Positions 40,111 to 47,051 of a stretch of 48,139 nucleotides of DNA are shown piece after piece. Position 1 is the stretch's first letter; every line of letters begins with the position of its first letter. A program made the translations under genes and the position numbers. The notes beneath the pieces were generated by a model, which was not told the DNA's origin, searched no databases, and was given only the letters and a program-made list of their open reading frames with translations. The DNA comes from Actinomadura montaniterrae (GTDB lineage: Bacteria; Actinomycetota; Actinomycetes; Streptosporangiales; Streptosporangiaceae), in NCBI RefSeq assembly GCF_008923365.1, contig NZ_WBMR01000056.1, positions 1-48,139 of the forward strand. Reading direction: 5' to 3'.

Positions 40111-41922
40111 ATGAGTCAACCTCGGCTGCTCGGCGGCCGCTACGAGCTCGACACGGTGATCGGGCGCGGCGGCATGGCCGAGGTCTACCGTGCCCGTGAC
40201 CTGCGTCTGGATCGCGTGGTCGCGGTCAAGACCCTGCGCTCCGACCTGGCGCGCGACCCCACGTTCCAGGCCCGGTTCCGGCGCGAGGCCCAGTCGGCCG
40301 CGTCGCTGAACCATCCCTCCGTCATCGCCGTGTACGACACCGGCGAGGACATGATCGGCGACACCCCGATCCCCTACATCGTGATGGAGTACGTCGACGG
40401 GAGCACGCTGCGCGACCTGCTGCGGGAGAACCGCGCGCTGCTGCCGGAGAAGGCGCTGGAGATCACCGACGGGATCCTGCGGGCGCTGGACTACAGCCAC
40501 CGCGGCGGGATCGTGCACCGCGACATCAAGCCGGCGAACGTGATGCTCACCCGGCAGCACGAGGTCAAGGTCATGGACTTCGGCATCGCCCGGGCCATGG
40601 CGGACTCGGCCGCCACGATGACGCAGACCGCCCAGGTGATCGGCACGGCCCAGTACCTGTCGCCGGAGCAGGCGCAGGCCAAGCGGGTCGACGCCCGCAG
40701 CGACATCTACTCGACCGGCTGCGTGCTGTACGAGCTGCTCACCGGCCGCCCGCCGTTCACGGGCGACTCGCCGGTCGCGATCGCCTACCAGCACGTCCGG
40801 GAGGAGCCGGTCCCGCCGTCGCAGGTCGACGCGAACATCCCGCAGTGGGCGGACGCGATCGTTCTCAAGGCGATGGCGAAGGACCCGGACCACCGCTACC
40901 AGAACGCGACGGAGTTCCGGCAGGAGATCCAGCGGGTCCTGCAGGGCCAGCCGGTGGCGTCGACGGCGGCGTCCACCATGCTCATGGGCGGGCAGCCGCA
41001 GGGCACGCAGGTCATGGGCGGCTACCCGGGCGGCGGCGCGCACACGCAGGTGCAGCGGCCGGCGGACGACTACACCCTGCCGCCCGTCCACTACGACGAG
41101 GATCTCGAGCACCGCGGCGGCGCCGGCAAGAAGGCGGCGCTGTGGATCGCGCTCGCGGTGGTCTTCATCGGCGGCGCCGCGCTGATCGGCTGGATGATGA
41201 GCGGCGGCGGAGGCGGCGACGACAAGATCGCCATTCCGACGTCGATCGTCGGCCAGGACGCGAAGACCGCGTCGGCGCAGCTCACCAAGCTCGGCTTCAA
41301 GGTCGGCACGCCGCAGACCGACTACAGCGACGACGTCGACAAGGGCTCGGTGATCACTTCGACGCCGAAGCCGGGGTCCAGCCTGGACAAGGGCGCGTCG
41401 GTCGTCCTGCTGATCTCCAAGGGCTCGAAGCCGGTGCCGAAGGTCGCGGTCCCGGACGTGACCGGCAAGCCGTACTCGGTCGCGAAGAACATGCTGGAGG
41501 AGAAGGGCTTCAAGGTCGAGAAGTCGGTGCAGACGAGCGACAGCGTCCCGCGGCTCAGCGTGATCAGCACCGACCCGACGGCGGGCACGCAGGTGAAGCC
41601 GCGCTCGACGGTGACCGTCGTGATCTCCAACGGGCCGAGCAACCTGAAGGTGCCGGCGCTGTTCAACAGCAGCAAGCGGGCCGCCTGCGCGAAGCTGGAG
41701 AGCCTCGGCCTGAAGTGCAAGGTGCAGGAGGGCACGCCGCCGCCGGACAAGCAGGTCGCGACCGGTTTCGTCTACGACCAGTCGCCCGGCCAGGACGCCA
41801 CGGTGGCGCCCGGCGACACGGTGATCATCTACGTGGCGCAGCAGCCGTCGCCGACCCCGAACCCGACGGGCTCCCCGACGACCGGGATCCCCCAGTTCCC
41901 CGGCTTCGGCAACGGCGACTGA
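40111..41922 (+). CDS. pknB: PASTA-domain Ser/Thr protein kinase PknB-like
   Basis: A 603-residue kinase. The kinase domain holds IGRGGMAEVYRARD, VAVKTL, HRDIKPANVM and DFGIAR, with an activation loop containing MTQTAQVIGT; the two Thr match the autophosphorylation pair of mycobacterial PknB. A Gly/Gln-rich linker leads to the membrane helix at about 342-365. Three PASTA repeats follow (about 371-437, 444-512, 515-583), fewer than the four of mycobacteria, then a Pro/Thr tail. PASTA domains bind muropeptides and lipid II outside the cell. The gene is last in the run and is followed by a very strong hairpin. Confidence 0.95.
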   Translation: MSQPRLLGGRYELDTVIGRGGMAEVYRARDLRLDRVVAVKTLRSDLARDPTFQARFRREAQSAASLNHPSVIAVYDTGEDMIGDTPIPYIVMEYVDGSTLRDLLRENRALLPEKALEITDGILRALDYSHRGGIVHRDIKPANVMLTRQHEVKVMDFGIARAMADSAATMTQTAQVIGTAQYLSPEQAQAKRVDARSDIYSTGCVLYELLTGRPPFTGDSPVAIAYQHVREEPVPPSQVDANIPQWADAIVLKAMAKDPDHRYQNATEFRQEIQRVLQGQPVASTAASTMLMGGQPQGTQVMGGYPGGGAHTQVQRPADDYTLPPVHYDEDLEHRGGAGKKAALWIALAVVFIGGAALIGWMMSGGGGGDDKIAIPTSIVGQDAKTASAQLTKLGFKVGTPQTDYSDDVDKGSVITSTPKPGSSLDKGASVVLLISKGSKPVPKVAVPDVTGKPYSVAKNMLEEKGFKVEKSVQTSDSVPRLSVISTDPTAGTQVKPRSTVTVVISNGPSNLKVPALFNSSKRAACAKLESLGLKCKVQEGTPPPDKQVATGFVYDQSPGQDATVAPGDTVIIYVAQQPSPTPNPTGSPTTGIPQFPGFGNGD

Positions 41923-41932
41923 CCAAGACACC

Positions 41933-41979
41933 GAACGTTGGAGGGCCCGCCCCCGCAAGGGGCGGGCCCTCCAACGTTC
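41933..41979 (+). terminator. Terminator of the fhaA-pknB operon
   Basis: A perfect 21-bp stem with the 5-base loop CGCAA begins 10 bases after the pknB stop. The 5' arm runs 41933-41953 and the 3' arm 41959-41979; its core is GGAGGGCCCGCCCC. There is no T tract. It is the strongest hairpin in the window and should close the seven-gene run. Confidence 0.9.
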
Positions 41980-41990
41980 AAGCGGCCCAG

Positions 41991-42011
41991 GGGGCAAGCG
42001 AAGCAAGCCCC
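41991..42011. repeat. Hairpin element copy 1 (AAGC core)
   Basis: GGGGC and GCCCC flank AAGCGAAGCAA, an 11-base core that can itself pair as GC-GAA-GC. It resembles the three elements at 42157, 43351 and 43424 but has AA in place of GA on both sides of the inner pair. Confidence 0.5.
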
Positions 42012-42156
42012 ACGAGCCCACAAGATCAGCAGACAGCCGCCCGCAACCCGCACCAGACCAGCAAGCCCAGCGAGCGAACGCACCACCGCAGAGCAGCAGA
42101 TGATCGTCCGTAACCCAAGGATGCGGCGACCGCCAGGTTGCGATCGCGTGCGAAGC

Positions 42157-42180
42157 CAAGTTCGAGCTTGCGAGAACTTG
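42157..42180. repeat. Hairpin element copy 2 (GAGC-TT-GCGA core)
   Basis: CAAGTTC and GAACTTG, perfect 7-bp arms, flank GAGCTTGCGA. The core can be read as GA, GC, a TT loop, GC, GA: an inner stem separated from the outer stem by facing GA dinucleotides. Confidence 0.6.
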
Positions 42181-42291
42181 ATCGCGCAGCGAGGCCCCCA
42201 GGGCCGAGCCGGAGCGATGCAGCGATCGCCCGCAGGGCCCGCCGAAGGAAGGCGCCCCAGCGCCTGACGCCAAGGGCCCTGCAAATAGATA

Positions 42292-42332
42292 CGAGGGCTT
42301 CCGCCACTCGGGGGCAATGGCGGAAGCCCTCG
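42292..42332 (-). terminator. Probable terminator of the sortase operon
   Basis: CGAGGGCTTCCGCCA (42292-42306) pairs perfectly with TGGCGGAAGCCCTCG (42318-42332) around an 11-base loop. Read on the minus strand it lies about 97 bases after the stop of the small membrane protein gene and is followed by a T-rich stretch (TATCTATTTG), so it most likely ends the sortase transcript. Confidence 0.75.
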
Positions 42333-42428
42333 ATAGGTCTTCGTGTGGGGCGTCTCAGACGTTACGGGTTTCAACCGAATTTTTCTCACGAATCCGGCGG
42401 GCGCCTGGCCGGGCGGCGAAAGCGCAGG

Positions 42429-42620
42429 TCAGCCGGGTTTCGTGGTGCTGGTGGGGGTGGGGGTTCCGTCGACGACGCCGTGGTCGATCTGGACCTTGGG
42501 TTCGATCCAGGGGAACACGCCCCACCAGAGGACGGCGGCGAGGGCGGCGACGATGGCGAGGGCGATGCCGGTCTTGGCGGGCCAGGTGCCGGGGAGGTGG
42601 CGCCAGATCCAGGCGTACAC
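42429..42620 (-). CDS. 63-residue single-pass membrane protein, sortase partner
   Basis: The start is GTG 42620, behind AGGAGAG and 8 bases after the sortase stop. The short protein reads VYAWIWRHLPGTWPAKTGIA, then a single hydrophobic helix (LAIVAALAAVLWWGVFPWIEP), then a Thr/Pro-rich extracytoplasmic tail. It has no sorting motif (LPxTG/LAxTG). Similar small proteins with an AWIWRHLPG-like start occur beside class E sortases in other actinomycetes, to my knowledge without assigned function. Co-transcription with the sortase suggests a role in its placement or substrate hand-over (inference). Confidence 0.8.
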   Translation of the reverse strand: MYAWIWRHLPGTWPAKTGIALAIVAALAAVLWWGVFPWIEPKVQIDHGVVDGTPTPTSTTKPG

Positions 42621-42628
42621 GGTCTCTC

Positions 42629-43279
42629 CTACCTTCCGGCGGCGGTGGACGGGGCGCCGGCCTTGACGCGGGGCACGGCCGACGCGAGCTCCCCGAAGAT
42701 GATCATCCGTTTGGCGGCGGAGTACTTCGGGTGGCAGGTGGTGAGGGTGATCGTCCGGCCGGTGGGCCTGCGGCCGGGGTGGAAGGGGACGGGTGCGGTG
42801 ACGTCGACCTCGGTGGGCTTGACGATGCGGCGGTCGGTGACCTTGTAGACGTACTGGTCGTCGCGGGTGTCGATGAGGATCTCGTCGCCGCGGTCGAGTT
42901 CGCCGAGCTTGTTGAAGGGGGCGGAGTAGGTCGTCCGGTGGCCGGAGACGACGAAGTTGCCGACCTGCCCGGGCAGGGCGGTGCCGGGGTAGTGGCCGGG
43001 GCCTTTGCGCAGGTCGGGGATGCTGACGCCCTCGATGATCACGTAGTGGTACTTCTTCCCGAACTTGGGGATGCGGATCATGGCGAGGCCGCCGCCGAGC
43101 TTCACCTTCTCGGTGGTGACCTTGGGTGCCTGCCAGGACTTCATGAGCTGCTTGCCGAGCCGGTCCTGCTGGGCGCTGGTGTACTGGCCGGTGCCCCACA
43201 GCTCGTAGGTGACGAACAGCATCACGATGACGCCCGCGGTGATGCACAGCTCGCCGAGCCCCCGGATCACCAACCGCAC
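42629..43279 (-). CDS. Class E sortase
   Basis: A 216-residue protein starting at GTG 43279 with AAGGGGG upstream. An N-terminal helix (about residues 8-25) anchors it. The sortase barrel has the catalytic triad His114 (VVSGHRTTY), Cys182 (LTTCHPKYSA) and Arg191 (KRMIIFGEL). Class E sortases of high-GC Gram-positives cleave LAxTG-type signals and attach proteins to peptidoglycan, for example for pili or chaplins. No substrate with such a signal is visible in this window. It leads a two-gene unit with the 63-residue membrane protein. Confidence 0.93.
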   Translation of the reverse strand: MRLVIRGLGELCITAGVIVMLFVTYELWGTGQYTSAQQDRLGKQLMKSWQAPKVTTEKVKLGGGLAMIRIPKFGKKYHYVIIEGVSIPDLRKGPGHYPGTALPGQVGNFVVSGHRTTYSAPFNKLGELDRGDEILIDTRDDQYVYKVTDRRIVKPTEVDVTAPVPFHPGRRPTGRTITLTTCHPKYSAAKRMIIFGELASAVPRVKAGAPSTAAGR

Positions 43280-43350
43280 CGCGCGTCCCCCTTCCCGGGC
43301 GTTAAGACCCGTCTAGTGTGCCCGAGCCGCCGCGCGAGCGCGTTATCTGA

Positions 43351-43384
43351 CCGGTGGGGCGAGGCCGGAGGCGAGCCCCACCGG
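43351..43384. repeat. Hairpin element copy 3 (10-bp arms, GA-GCC-GGC-GA core)
   Basis: CCGGTGGGGC (43351-43360) pairs with GCCCCACCGG (43375-43384) around the 14-base core GAGGCCGGAGGCGA. The core can form an inner GCC/GGC stem with a GGA loop between facing GA dinucleotides. Located between the sortase and DUF881 genes. Confidence 0.65.
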
Positions 43385-43423
43385 GAAGCTCGCGAAGCGA
43401 GGTCGCGCTCGCCCAAGCACGGT

Positions 43424-43453
43424 CAAGGGGCGAGCCGCAAGGCGAGCCCCTTG
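43424..43453. repeat. Hairpin element copy 4 (8-bp arms, GNRA-like loop)
   Basis: CAAGGGGC (43424-43431) pairs with GCCCCTTG (43446-43453) around the 14-base core GAGCCGCAAGGCGA. The core is GA, GCC, GCAA, GGC, GA: an inner 3-bp stem capped by a GCAA tetraloop, separated from the outer stem by facing GA pairs. It lies just past the 3' end of the DUF881 gene. Confidence 0.65.
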
Positions 43454-43467
43454 GGCCGGGATTGCAG

Positions 43468-44193
43468 CTAATGAGCGTGCTTCATGGTCACGTTGGCGGT
43501 GTAGGCGGGAAGCTTGGCGCGGGCGAGGGTGTGCACGGAGTAGCCGAGGCCGTAGGCGCGGACGTACTTGCGGTAGATCGCGATGTCGCGGGACGCGGCG
43601 AGGGCGGCGCGGAGGCGGGCGGGGTCGCCGGCGGCGGTGATCCGGAACGGCGGCGAGTACACGACGCCCTGGAGGATGAGGGTGTTGCCGACGCACCGGA
43701 CGGCGCTGGTGGCGATCACCCGCTGGTCCATGATCTGCATGGCGCGGGCGCCGCCGGCCCAGAGCGCGTTCACGACGGCCTGGACGTCGCTCTGGTGGAC
43801 GACGAGGTCGTCGGGGCGGACGCCGGAGGGGAGGCCGCCGGCCGGCTGCGGCGCGTCGTCCAGGGACACCCGGACGGCGGGGCCGGTGTAGGGGGTGAAG
43901 CCGGCGGCGGGGGCGAGCCGGTCGGCGTCGCCCTGGGCCTGCTTGACGCGGGCGTCGGTGCGCCCGGCGGCGCGGGAGAGGGCGTCGACGTCGCGGCGGA
44001 GCCGCCGGTAGTCGTCGCGTTCGCGGCGGTTGGCGCGCTGCTCGTCGCCGATGAGGTCGGTGACGCGGGTGCGGCCCTCGTCGCGCAGGCTGGTGCCGCG
44101 GGCCGTGCTCGCGCTCGCCGCGAACAGGGTCCCCGCGAGGAGCGTCAGAGCTGGGATGATGCTTCCCCACGCCGAACGCCGTACCCTCATCAT
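43468..44193 (-). CDS. DUF881-family membrane-anchored protein
   Basis: A 241-residue protein: N-terminal membrane helix (about residues 11-29), a charged coiled-coil stretch with many Arg/Glu/Asp (RTRVTDLIGDEQRANRRERD and onward), and the DUF881 domain (YTGPAVRVSLDDAP; DDLVVHQSDVQAVVNALW; GARAMQIMDQRV; CVGNTLILQGVVYSPPF). It corresponds to the product of Rv0012 in M. tuberculosis by position and pattern. The family has an extracytoplasmic location and no firm function, but its constant place beside crgA points to cell envelope or division. It is divergent from crgA with 109 bases between starts. Confidence 0.9.
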   Translation of the reverse strand: MMRVRRSAWGSIIPALTLLAGTLFAASASTARGTSLRDEGRTRVTDLIGDEQRANRRERDDYRRLRRDVDALSRAAGRTDARVKQAQGDADRLAPAAGFTPYTGPAVRVSLDDAPQPAGGLPSGVRPDDLVVHQSDVQAVVNALWAGGARAMQIMDQRVIATSAVRCVGNTLILQGVVYSPPFRITAAGDPARLRAALAASRDIAIYRKYVRAYGLGYSVHTLARAKLPAYTANVTMKHAH

Positions 44194-44302
44194 CCAGAAC
44201 TGCTCATCAGACAGTGCTCACCAGCGACTACGCTAACCGACAAACCACCCATGCGCGGTCCGGCGCTCCGGCCGCCGGGCGCTCGAGGAGAACGATCCCA
44301 CC

Positions 44303-44560
44303 GTGGCCAAGTCCAAAGTGCGCAAGAAGGCCGTTTACACGCCCCCGCAGAAGTCGAAGGCGCCGGAGGTCAGCCCGCGCTGGCTGGTCCCGACGATGGT
44401 CGCGCTGTGGCTGATCGGACTGGCCTGGATCGCGGTCTTCTACGTGACGGCCAGCACCGGCACGAACGTGCCGTTCATGTCCGACCTGCACAACTGGAAC
44501 CTGGGGATCGGCTTCGTGGCGATCATCCTGGGCGTGGTGCTGTCGACCCGCTGGCGCTGA
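44303..44560 (+). CDS. crgA: Cell division protein CrgA
   Basis: An 85-residue protein starting at GTG 44303. A basic N-terminus (AKSKVRKKAVYTPPQKSK) is followed by two membrane helices (RWLVPTMVALWLIGLAWIAV and LGIGFVAIILGVVL) joined by a short loop with FMSDLHNWN, the CrgA signature. In Streptomyces it delays FtsZ ring assembly and coordinates growth with sporulation septation; in mycobacteria it recruits FtsI and binds FtsZ. It stands alone between DUF881 and a stretch with DnaA-box-like 9-mers. Confidence 0.95.
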   Translation: MAKSKVRKKAVYTPPQKSKAPEVSPRWLVPTMVALWLIGLAWIAVFYVTASTGTNVPFMSDLHNWNLGIGFVAIILGVVLSTRWR

Positions 44561-44604
44561 TCCGGACGGGATACCCGCTTTCGCGGCGCACCAATCCACG
44601 AAAG

Positions 44605-44655
44605 TTATCCACAGGCTGGGGATCCCTGGCCCCGACTTTCCCCAGGTTTTCCACA
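44605..44655 (+). promoter_or_regulatory. Pair of DnaA-box-like 9-mers
   Basis: TTATCCACA (44605-44613) equals the classic DnaA-box consensus and TTTTCCACA (44647-44655) differs at one position. They have the same orientation, 42 bp apart (about four helical turns), each followed by GGC[T/C]GGG. They lie in the 205-bp gap between crgA and the rhomboid gene. Other parts of this gap hold GGCCTTCGAAGGCC (44671-44684) and the hairpin at 44704-44734. Confidence 0.6.
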
Positions 44656-44703
44656 GGCCGGGTACCGAACGGCCTTCGAAGGCCGGGAGCCGTCCACGGA
44701 AGA

Positions 44704-44734
44704 GCCGCCCGCACCCCCGAGGGGCACGGGCGGC
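44704..44734. terminator. Terminator hairpin between crgA and the rhomboid gene
   Basis: GCCGCCCG (44704-44711) pairs with CGGGCGGC (44727-44734), with CCCC/GGGG pairing inside the loop and GGAA/TTCC outside. It can end both convergent transcripts. Confidence 0.65.
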
Positions 44735-44765
44735 TTCCGCGCGCCCGGGAGACCGTCCCGCGGCC

Positions 44766-45650
44766 TCAGGTCAGCGCGAGCGTCTTTGCCGTCACCAGGG
44801 CCGCCAGCGCCACGAGCGTGACGACCGGCATCCCGAGGTGGAACAGCCGCCGCTGCGCCGCCGGCGCGTACGCGTACGCCAGCGCGATCAGCGCGCCGAC
44901 GACGAGCCCGCCGACGTGCCCCTCCCAGGAGATCCCCTTCACCGAGAAGGTGATCACCAGGTTGATCACCAGCAGGAACACGATCGGGCCGGCGGGCGCG
45001 CCCAGCCGGCGGCCGATCACGAAGTACGCCCCGAACAGGCCGAAGATGGCCCCGGACGCCCCCACCGCCGCGCCGCTGGGGTCGACCAGGTACAGCAGCA
45101 CCGAGCCGCCGAGCCCCGACAGCAGGTACAGCGCCAGGTAGCGCCACCGGCCGAGGACCTGCTCCAGCGCCGGTCCCACCGCGTACAGCGCCCACATGTT
45201 GAACAGGATGTGGGTGAAGCCCAGCGACCCCCCGCGCTCGTGCAGGAACATCGTCGTGACCAGCCGGTACCACTGCCCCCCGGCGACCCCGATGACCTCC
45301 CCGTCCGGCTGCACCCACCGGCCCAGCATCATGAAGTCGGTGACGACCCGCGTCGACGCCAGCTCGGCCAGGTACACCGCGATGCACAGGCCGATCAGCG
45401 AGTACGTGACGACCGGCATCGCCGACACCGGACCGCGCGCGCCCAGCGCCGTTCGCGGGGCGGCACCGCGCGCGCCGCGGTTGCCGTCGGCGACGCACTC
45501 GACGCACTGGTGCCCGACCGCCGCGTCCCGCATGCACTCCGGGCAGATGTAGCGGTCGCACCGCGTGCAGCGGACATAGCTCTCCCGCCCCGGGTGCCGG
45601 TAGCAGGTCGGCACCGAGGTCTCGGGCGCGGGACTTTGTTCTGTGCTCAT
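44766..45650 (-). CDS. Rhomboid-family intramembrane serine protease with N-terminal zinc-binding domain
   Basis: A 294-residue protein. Residues 15-52 form a B-box-like zinc finger (CYRHP, CTRCDRYICPEC, GHQCVEC; Cys/His ligands in pairs). Six membrane helices follow, with the catalytic Ser199 in GASGAIFG and His245 in GHVGG, plus the conserved HILFNMWALY. Rhomboids cut single-pass membrane proteins inside the bilayer; substrates here are unknown. The zinc-finger/rhomboid fusion is common in actinomycetes. It follows the cyclophilin gene by 61 bases on the same strand and may share its transcript. Confidence 0.93.
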   Translation of the reverse strand: MSTEQSPAPETSVPTCYRHPGRESYVRCTRCDRYICPECMRDAAVGHQCVECVADGNRGARGAAPRTALGARGPVSAMPVVTYSLIGLCIAVYLAELASTRVVTDFMMLGRWVQPDGEVIGVAGGQWYRLVTTMFLHERGGSLGFTHILFNMWALYAVGPALEQVLGRWRYLALYLLSGLGGSVLLYLVDPSGAAVGASGAIFGLFGAYFVIGRRLGAPAGPIVFLLVINLVITFSVKGISWEGHVGGLVVGALIALAYAYAPAAQRRLFHLGMPVVTLVALAALVTAKTLALT

Positions 45651-45711
45651 CCGGTCTCCGTCGGGCCGTCGCCGGAGGTCAGCCGGCGCTGGGTCTCACC
45701 CAGGGAAACGA

Positions 45712-46239
45712 CTAACGCCGCTCGATCGTCACCGATTCGATGACGACGTCGTTCTGCGGGCGGTCCTGCCGGCCGGTCGGCACCTTGCTGATCGCGTCGA
45801 CGACGTCGGTGCCCTCGATGACCTTGCCGAAGATGGTGTGCCGGCCGGTCAGGTGCTGCACCTGCCCGATGTTGTCGGTGGTGATGAAGAACTGCGAGCC
45901 GTTGGTGCCGGGCCCGGCGTTCGCCATCGCCAGCAGGTACGGCTTGTTGAACTTCAGGTCCGGGTGGAACTCGTCCTTGAACTTGTAGCCGGGGCCGCCG
46001 GTGCCGGTGCCCAGCGGGTCCCCGCCCTGGATCATGAAGCCGGGGATGACGCGGTGGAAGATCGTCCCGTTGTACAGCGGCGCCTCGGACTTCGCCCCGG
46101 TGCTCGGGTCGGTCCAGACGCGCTTGCCCTCCGCCAGCTCGGTGAAGTTCGCCACCGTCTCCGGCGCCTGCTCCGGGTACAGCTGGATCACGATCTTGCC
46201 GAGCGACGTGGTGAGCGTCGCGAAGGTCTCGTTGGCCAC
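45712..46239 (-). CDS. ppiA: Cyclophilin-type peptidyl-prolyl cis-trans isomerase
   Basis: A 175-residue cytoplasmic cyclophilin starting at GTG 46239 with GAGGAGG upstream. The active-site pattern FHRVIPGFMIQGGD, then LAMANAGPGTNGSQFFIT and HTIFGKVIEGTDVV are complete. It speeds proline isomerisation during folding. Position next to crgA matches ppiA of M. tuberculosis and its Streptomyces counterpart. There is no signal peptide. Confidence 0.95.
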   Translation of the reverse strand: MANETFATLTTSLGKIVIQLYPEQAPETVANFTELAEGKRVWTDPSTGAKSEAPLYNGTIFHRVIPGFMIQGGDPLGTGTGGPGYKFKDEFHPDLKFNKPYLLAMANAGPGTNGSQFFITTDNIGQVQHLTGRHTIFGKVIEGTDVVDAISKVPTGRQDRPQNDVVIESVTIERR

Positions 46240-46399
46240 GCTGGCCGCCTCCTCGTGAAGTGGATCTGTGTGCGTTCCCTCGGGTCCCGGCCAGGCCCGG
46301 ACCCGTCACGGTGCGTGATCGGTCGATCGTGCGCGACGGGTTTACCTCCCGGCACTCGGGAAGGCTGCCTGACAGGACCTCGCAAACAGGGAGGTTAGC

Positions 46400-46876
46400 G
46401 TGTCCCTAATGATTAGTATCCGCCGGAAGCCGCAGGACGAGATGCTCACGCGGCTCAGCCGCGTCCAGGAAGCGGCCCGCCAGGGCGCCGGACGCGCCCA
46501 GGAGGGCGCGTCCGCCATGGCGGAGCGGATGATGCCGGCCGCCCAGGACCAGCTGATGGTCGTGCGCGGCTGGAGCGCGCCGCGGCTGCGGATGGCCGCG
46601 CGGTACGTGGAGACCGGGCTCGCCCCGCGGGTGAGCGCGTTCCTCGGCGACGTCGCCCAGCGGGTGGAGCCGCCGAAGGCCAAGCCGCGGCGCGGCGCCA
46701 TGATGGCGATGATGGGCATGGTGGCGGCCGCCGGGATGGCCGGCATCGTGCTGACCAAGCGCGACGCCATGCGCGACATGGCCGGAGGTTCCGGGGAGCA
46801 CGGGGAGGCCGTGTCGGCCGACTCGATGACCGTCTCCGGTTCCGACGTCGACGGGCAGGTGCACTCGCCGCACTGA
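46400..46876 (+). CDS. DUF5324-like small membrane-associated protein
   Basis: A 158-residue protein starting at GTG 46400 behind GGGAGG. It has helical, Ala/Gln/Arg-rich N-terminal two thirds (LTRLSRVQEAARQGAGRAQE; MMPAAQDQLMVVRGW), a Met-rich hydrophobic segment (GAMMAMMGMVAAAGMAGIVL) and a short acidic tail. Position beside ppiA and composition match the DUF5324 proteins of Streptomyces, but similarity is judged by eye. Function unknown. A hairpin follows the stop. Confidence 0.7.
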   Translation: MSLMISIRRKPQDEMLTRLSRVQEAARQGAGRAQEGASAMAERMMPAAQDQLMVVRGWSAPRLRMAARYVETGLAPRVSAFLGDVAQRVEPPKAKPRRGAMMAMMGMVAAAGMAGIVLTKRDAMRDMAGGSGEHGEAVSADSMTVSGSDVDGQVHSPH

Positions 46877-46898
46877 CCGTCCGCGCCGTCCGCGCGAA

Positions 46899-46934
46899 CG
46901 CGGGGCCCGTGCCGCTCGCCGGCCGGGCCCCGCG
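46899..46934 (+). terminator. Terminator hairpin after the DUF5324-like gene
   Basis: CGCGGGGCCCG (46899-46909) pairs perfectly with CGGGCCCCGCG (46924-46934) over 11 bp, with a 14-base loop, 22 bases after the stop codon. Confidence 0.75.
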
Positions 46935-46946
46935 TCCTGCGGTGCC

Positions 46947-47020
46947 CGCGTTCCCGCCTGCGCCGCGTCTCGCGGGCTCGCGTTCCCGCCTGCGCCGCGT
47001 CCTCGCGGGCTCGCGTTCCG
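46947..47020. repeat. 32/33-bp tandem repeat, about 2.3 copies
   Basis: The unit beginning CGCGTTCCCGCCTGCGCCGC and ending CTCGCGGGCT starts at 46947, again at 46979, and in part at 47012. Copies differ by a single inserted C. It fills the gap between the DUF5324-like terminator and the promoter region of the acyltransferase gene. Confidence 0.8.
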
Positions 47021-47044
47021 CCGGTTGCTACCAACCGGTACGGT
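47021..47044 (+). promoter_or_regulatory. Inverted repeat and possible -10 element of the acyltransferase gene
   Basis: CCGGTTG-CTAC-CAACCGG (47021-47038) is a perfect 7-bp inverted repeat. TACGGT (47039-47044) lies 7 bases before the ATG at 47052, the spacing expected for a -10 hexamer of a leaderless mRNA. The repeat would then cover the -35/-10 spacer, a good place for a repressor. Confidence 0.4.
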
Positions 47045-47051
47045 GAACGCC

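Larger units (their letters stand above)
41980..42428. other. Non-coding stretch with hairpins between pknB and the sortase genes
   Basis: About 450 bases without a credible gene; open frames here have no coding bias, and G/C at third positions drops. It holds GGGGC-N11-GCCCC at 41991-42011, CAAGTTC-N10-GAACTTG at 42157-42180 enclosed by GCGATC/GATCGC, a GAGCCGGAGCGA sequence at 42206-42217 like the cores of those hairpins, and a 15-bp terminator hairpin at 42292-42332. A small RNA gene is possible but not shown. Confidence 0.6.

Noticed and set aside
42292..42332. Riboswitch or structured leader upstream of the sortase genes
   Set aside because: The hairpin lies downstream of the sortase operon on its own strand and has the form of a terminator, not a leader.
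41829..42389. Minus-strand open frame of 186 codons over the pknB end and the following gap
   Set aside because: It runs antisense through pknB and across the strong terminator hairpin. Its composition is not protein-like and it has no ribosome-binding site.
44561..44765. Chromosomal replication origin (oriC)
   Set aside because: Only two DnaA-like boxes are present, there is no AT-rich unwinding region, and dnaA, dnaN and gyrase genes are not adjacent. The actinobacterial origin normally lies between dnaA and dnaN.
46947..47020. CRISPR-like repeat array
   Set aside because: The units are directly tandem with no spacers, there are fewer than three copies, and no cas gene is in the window.
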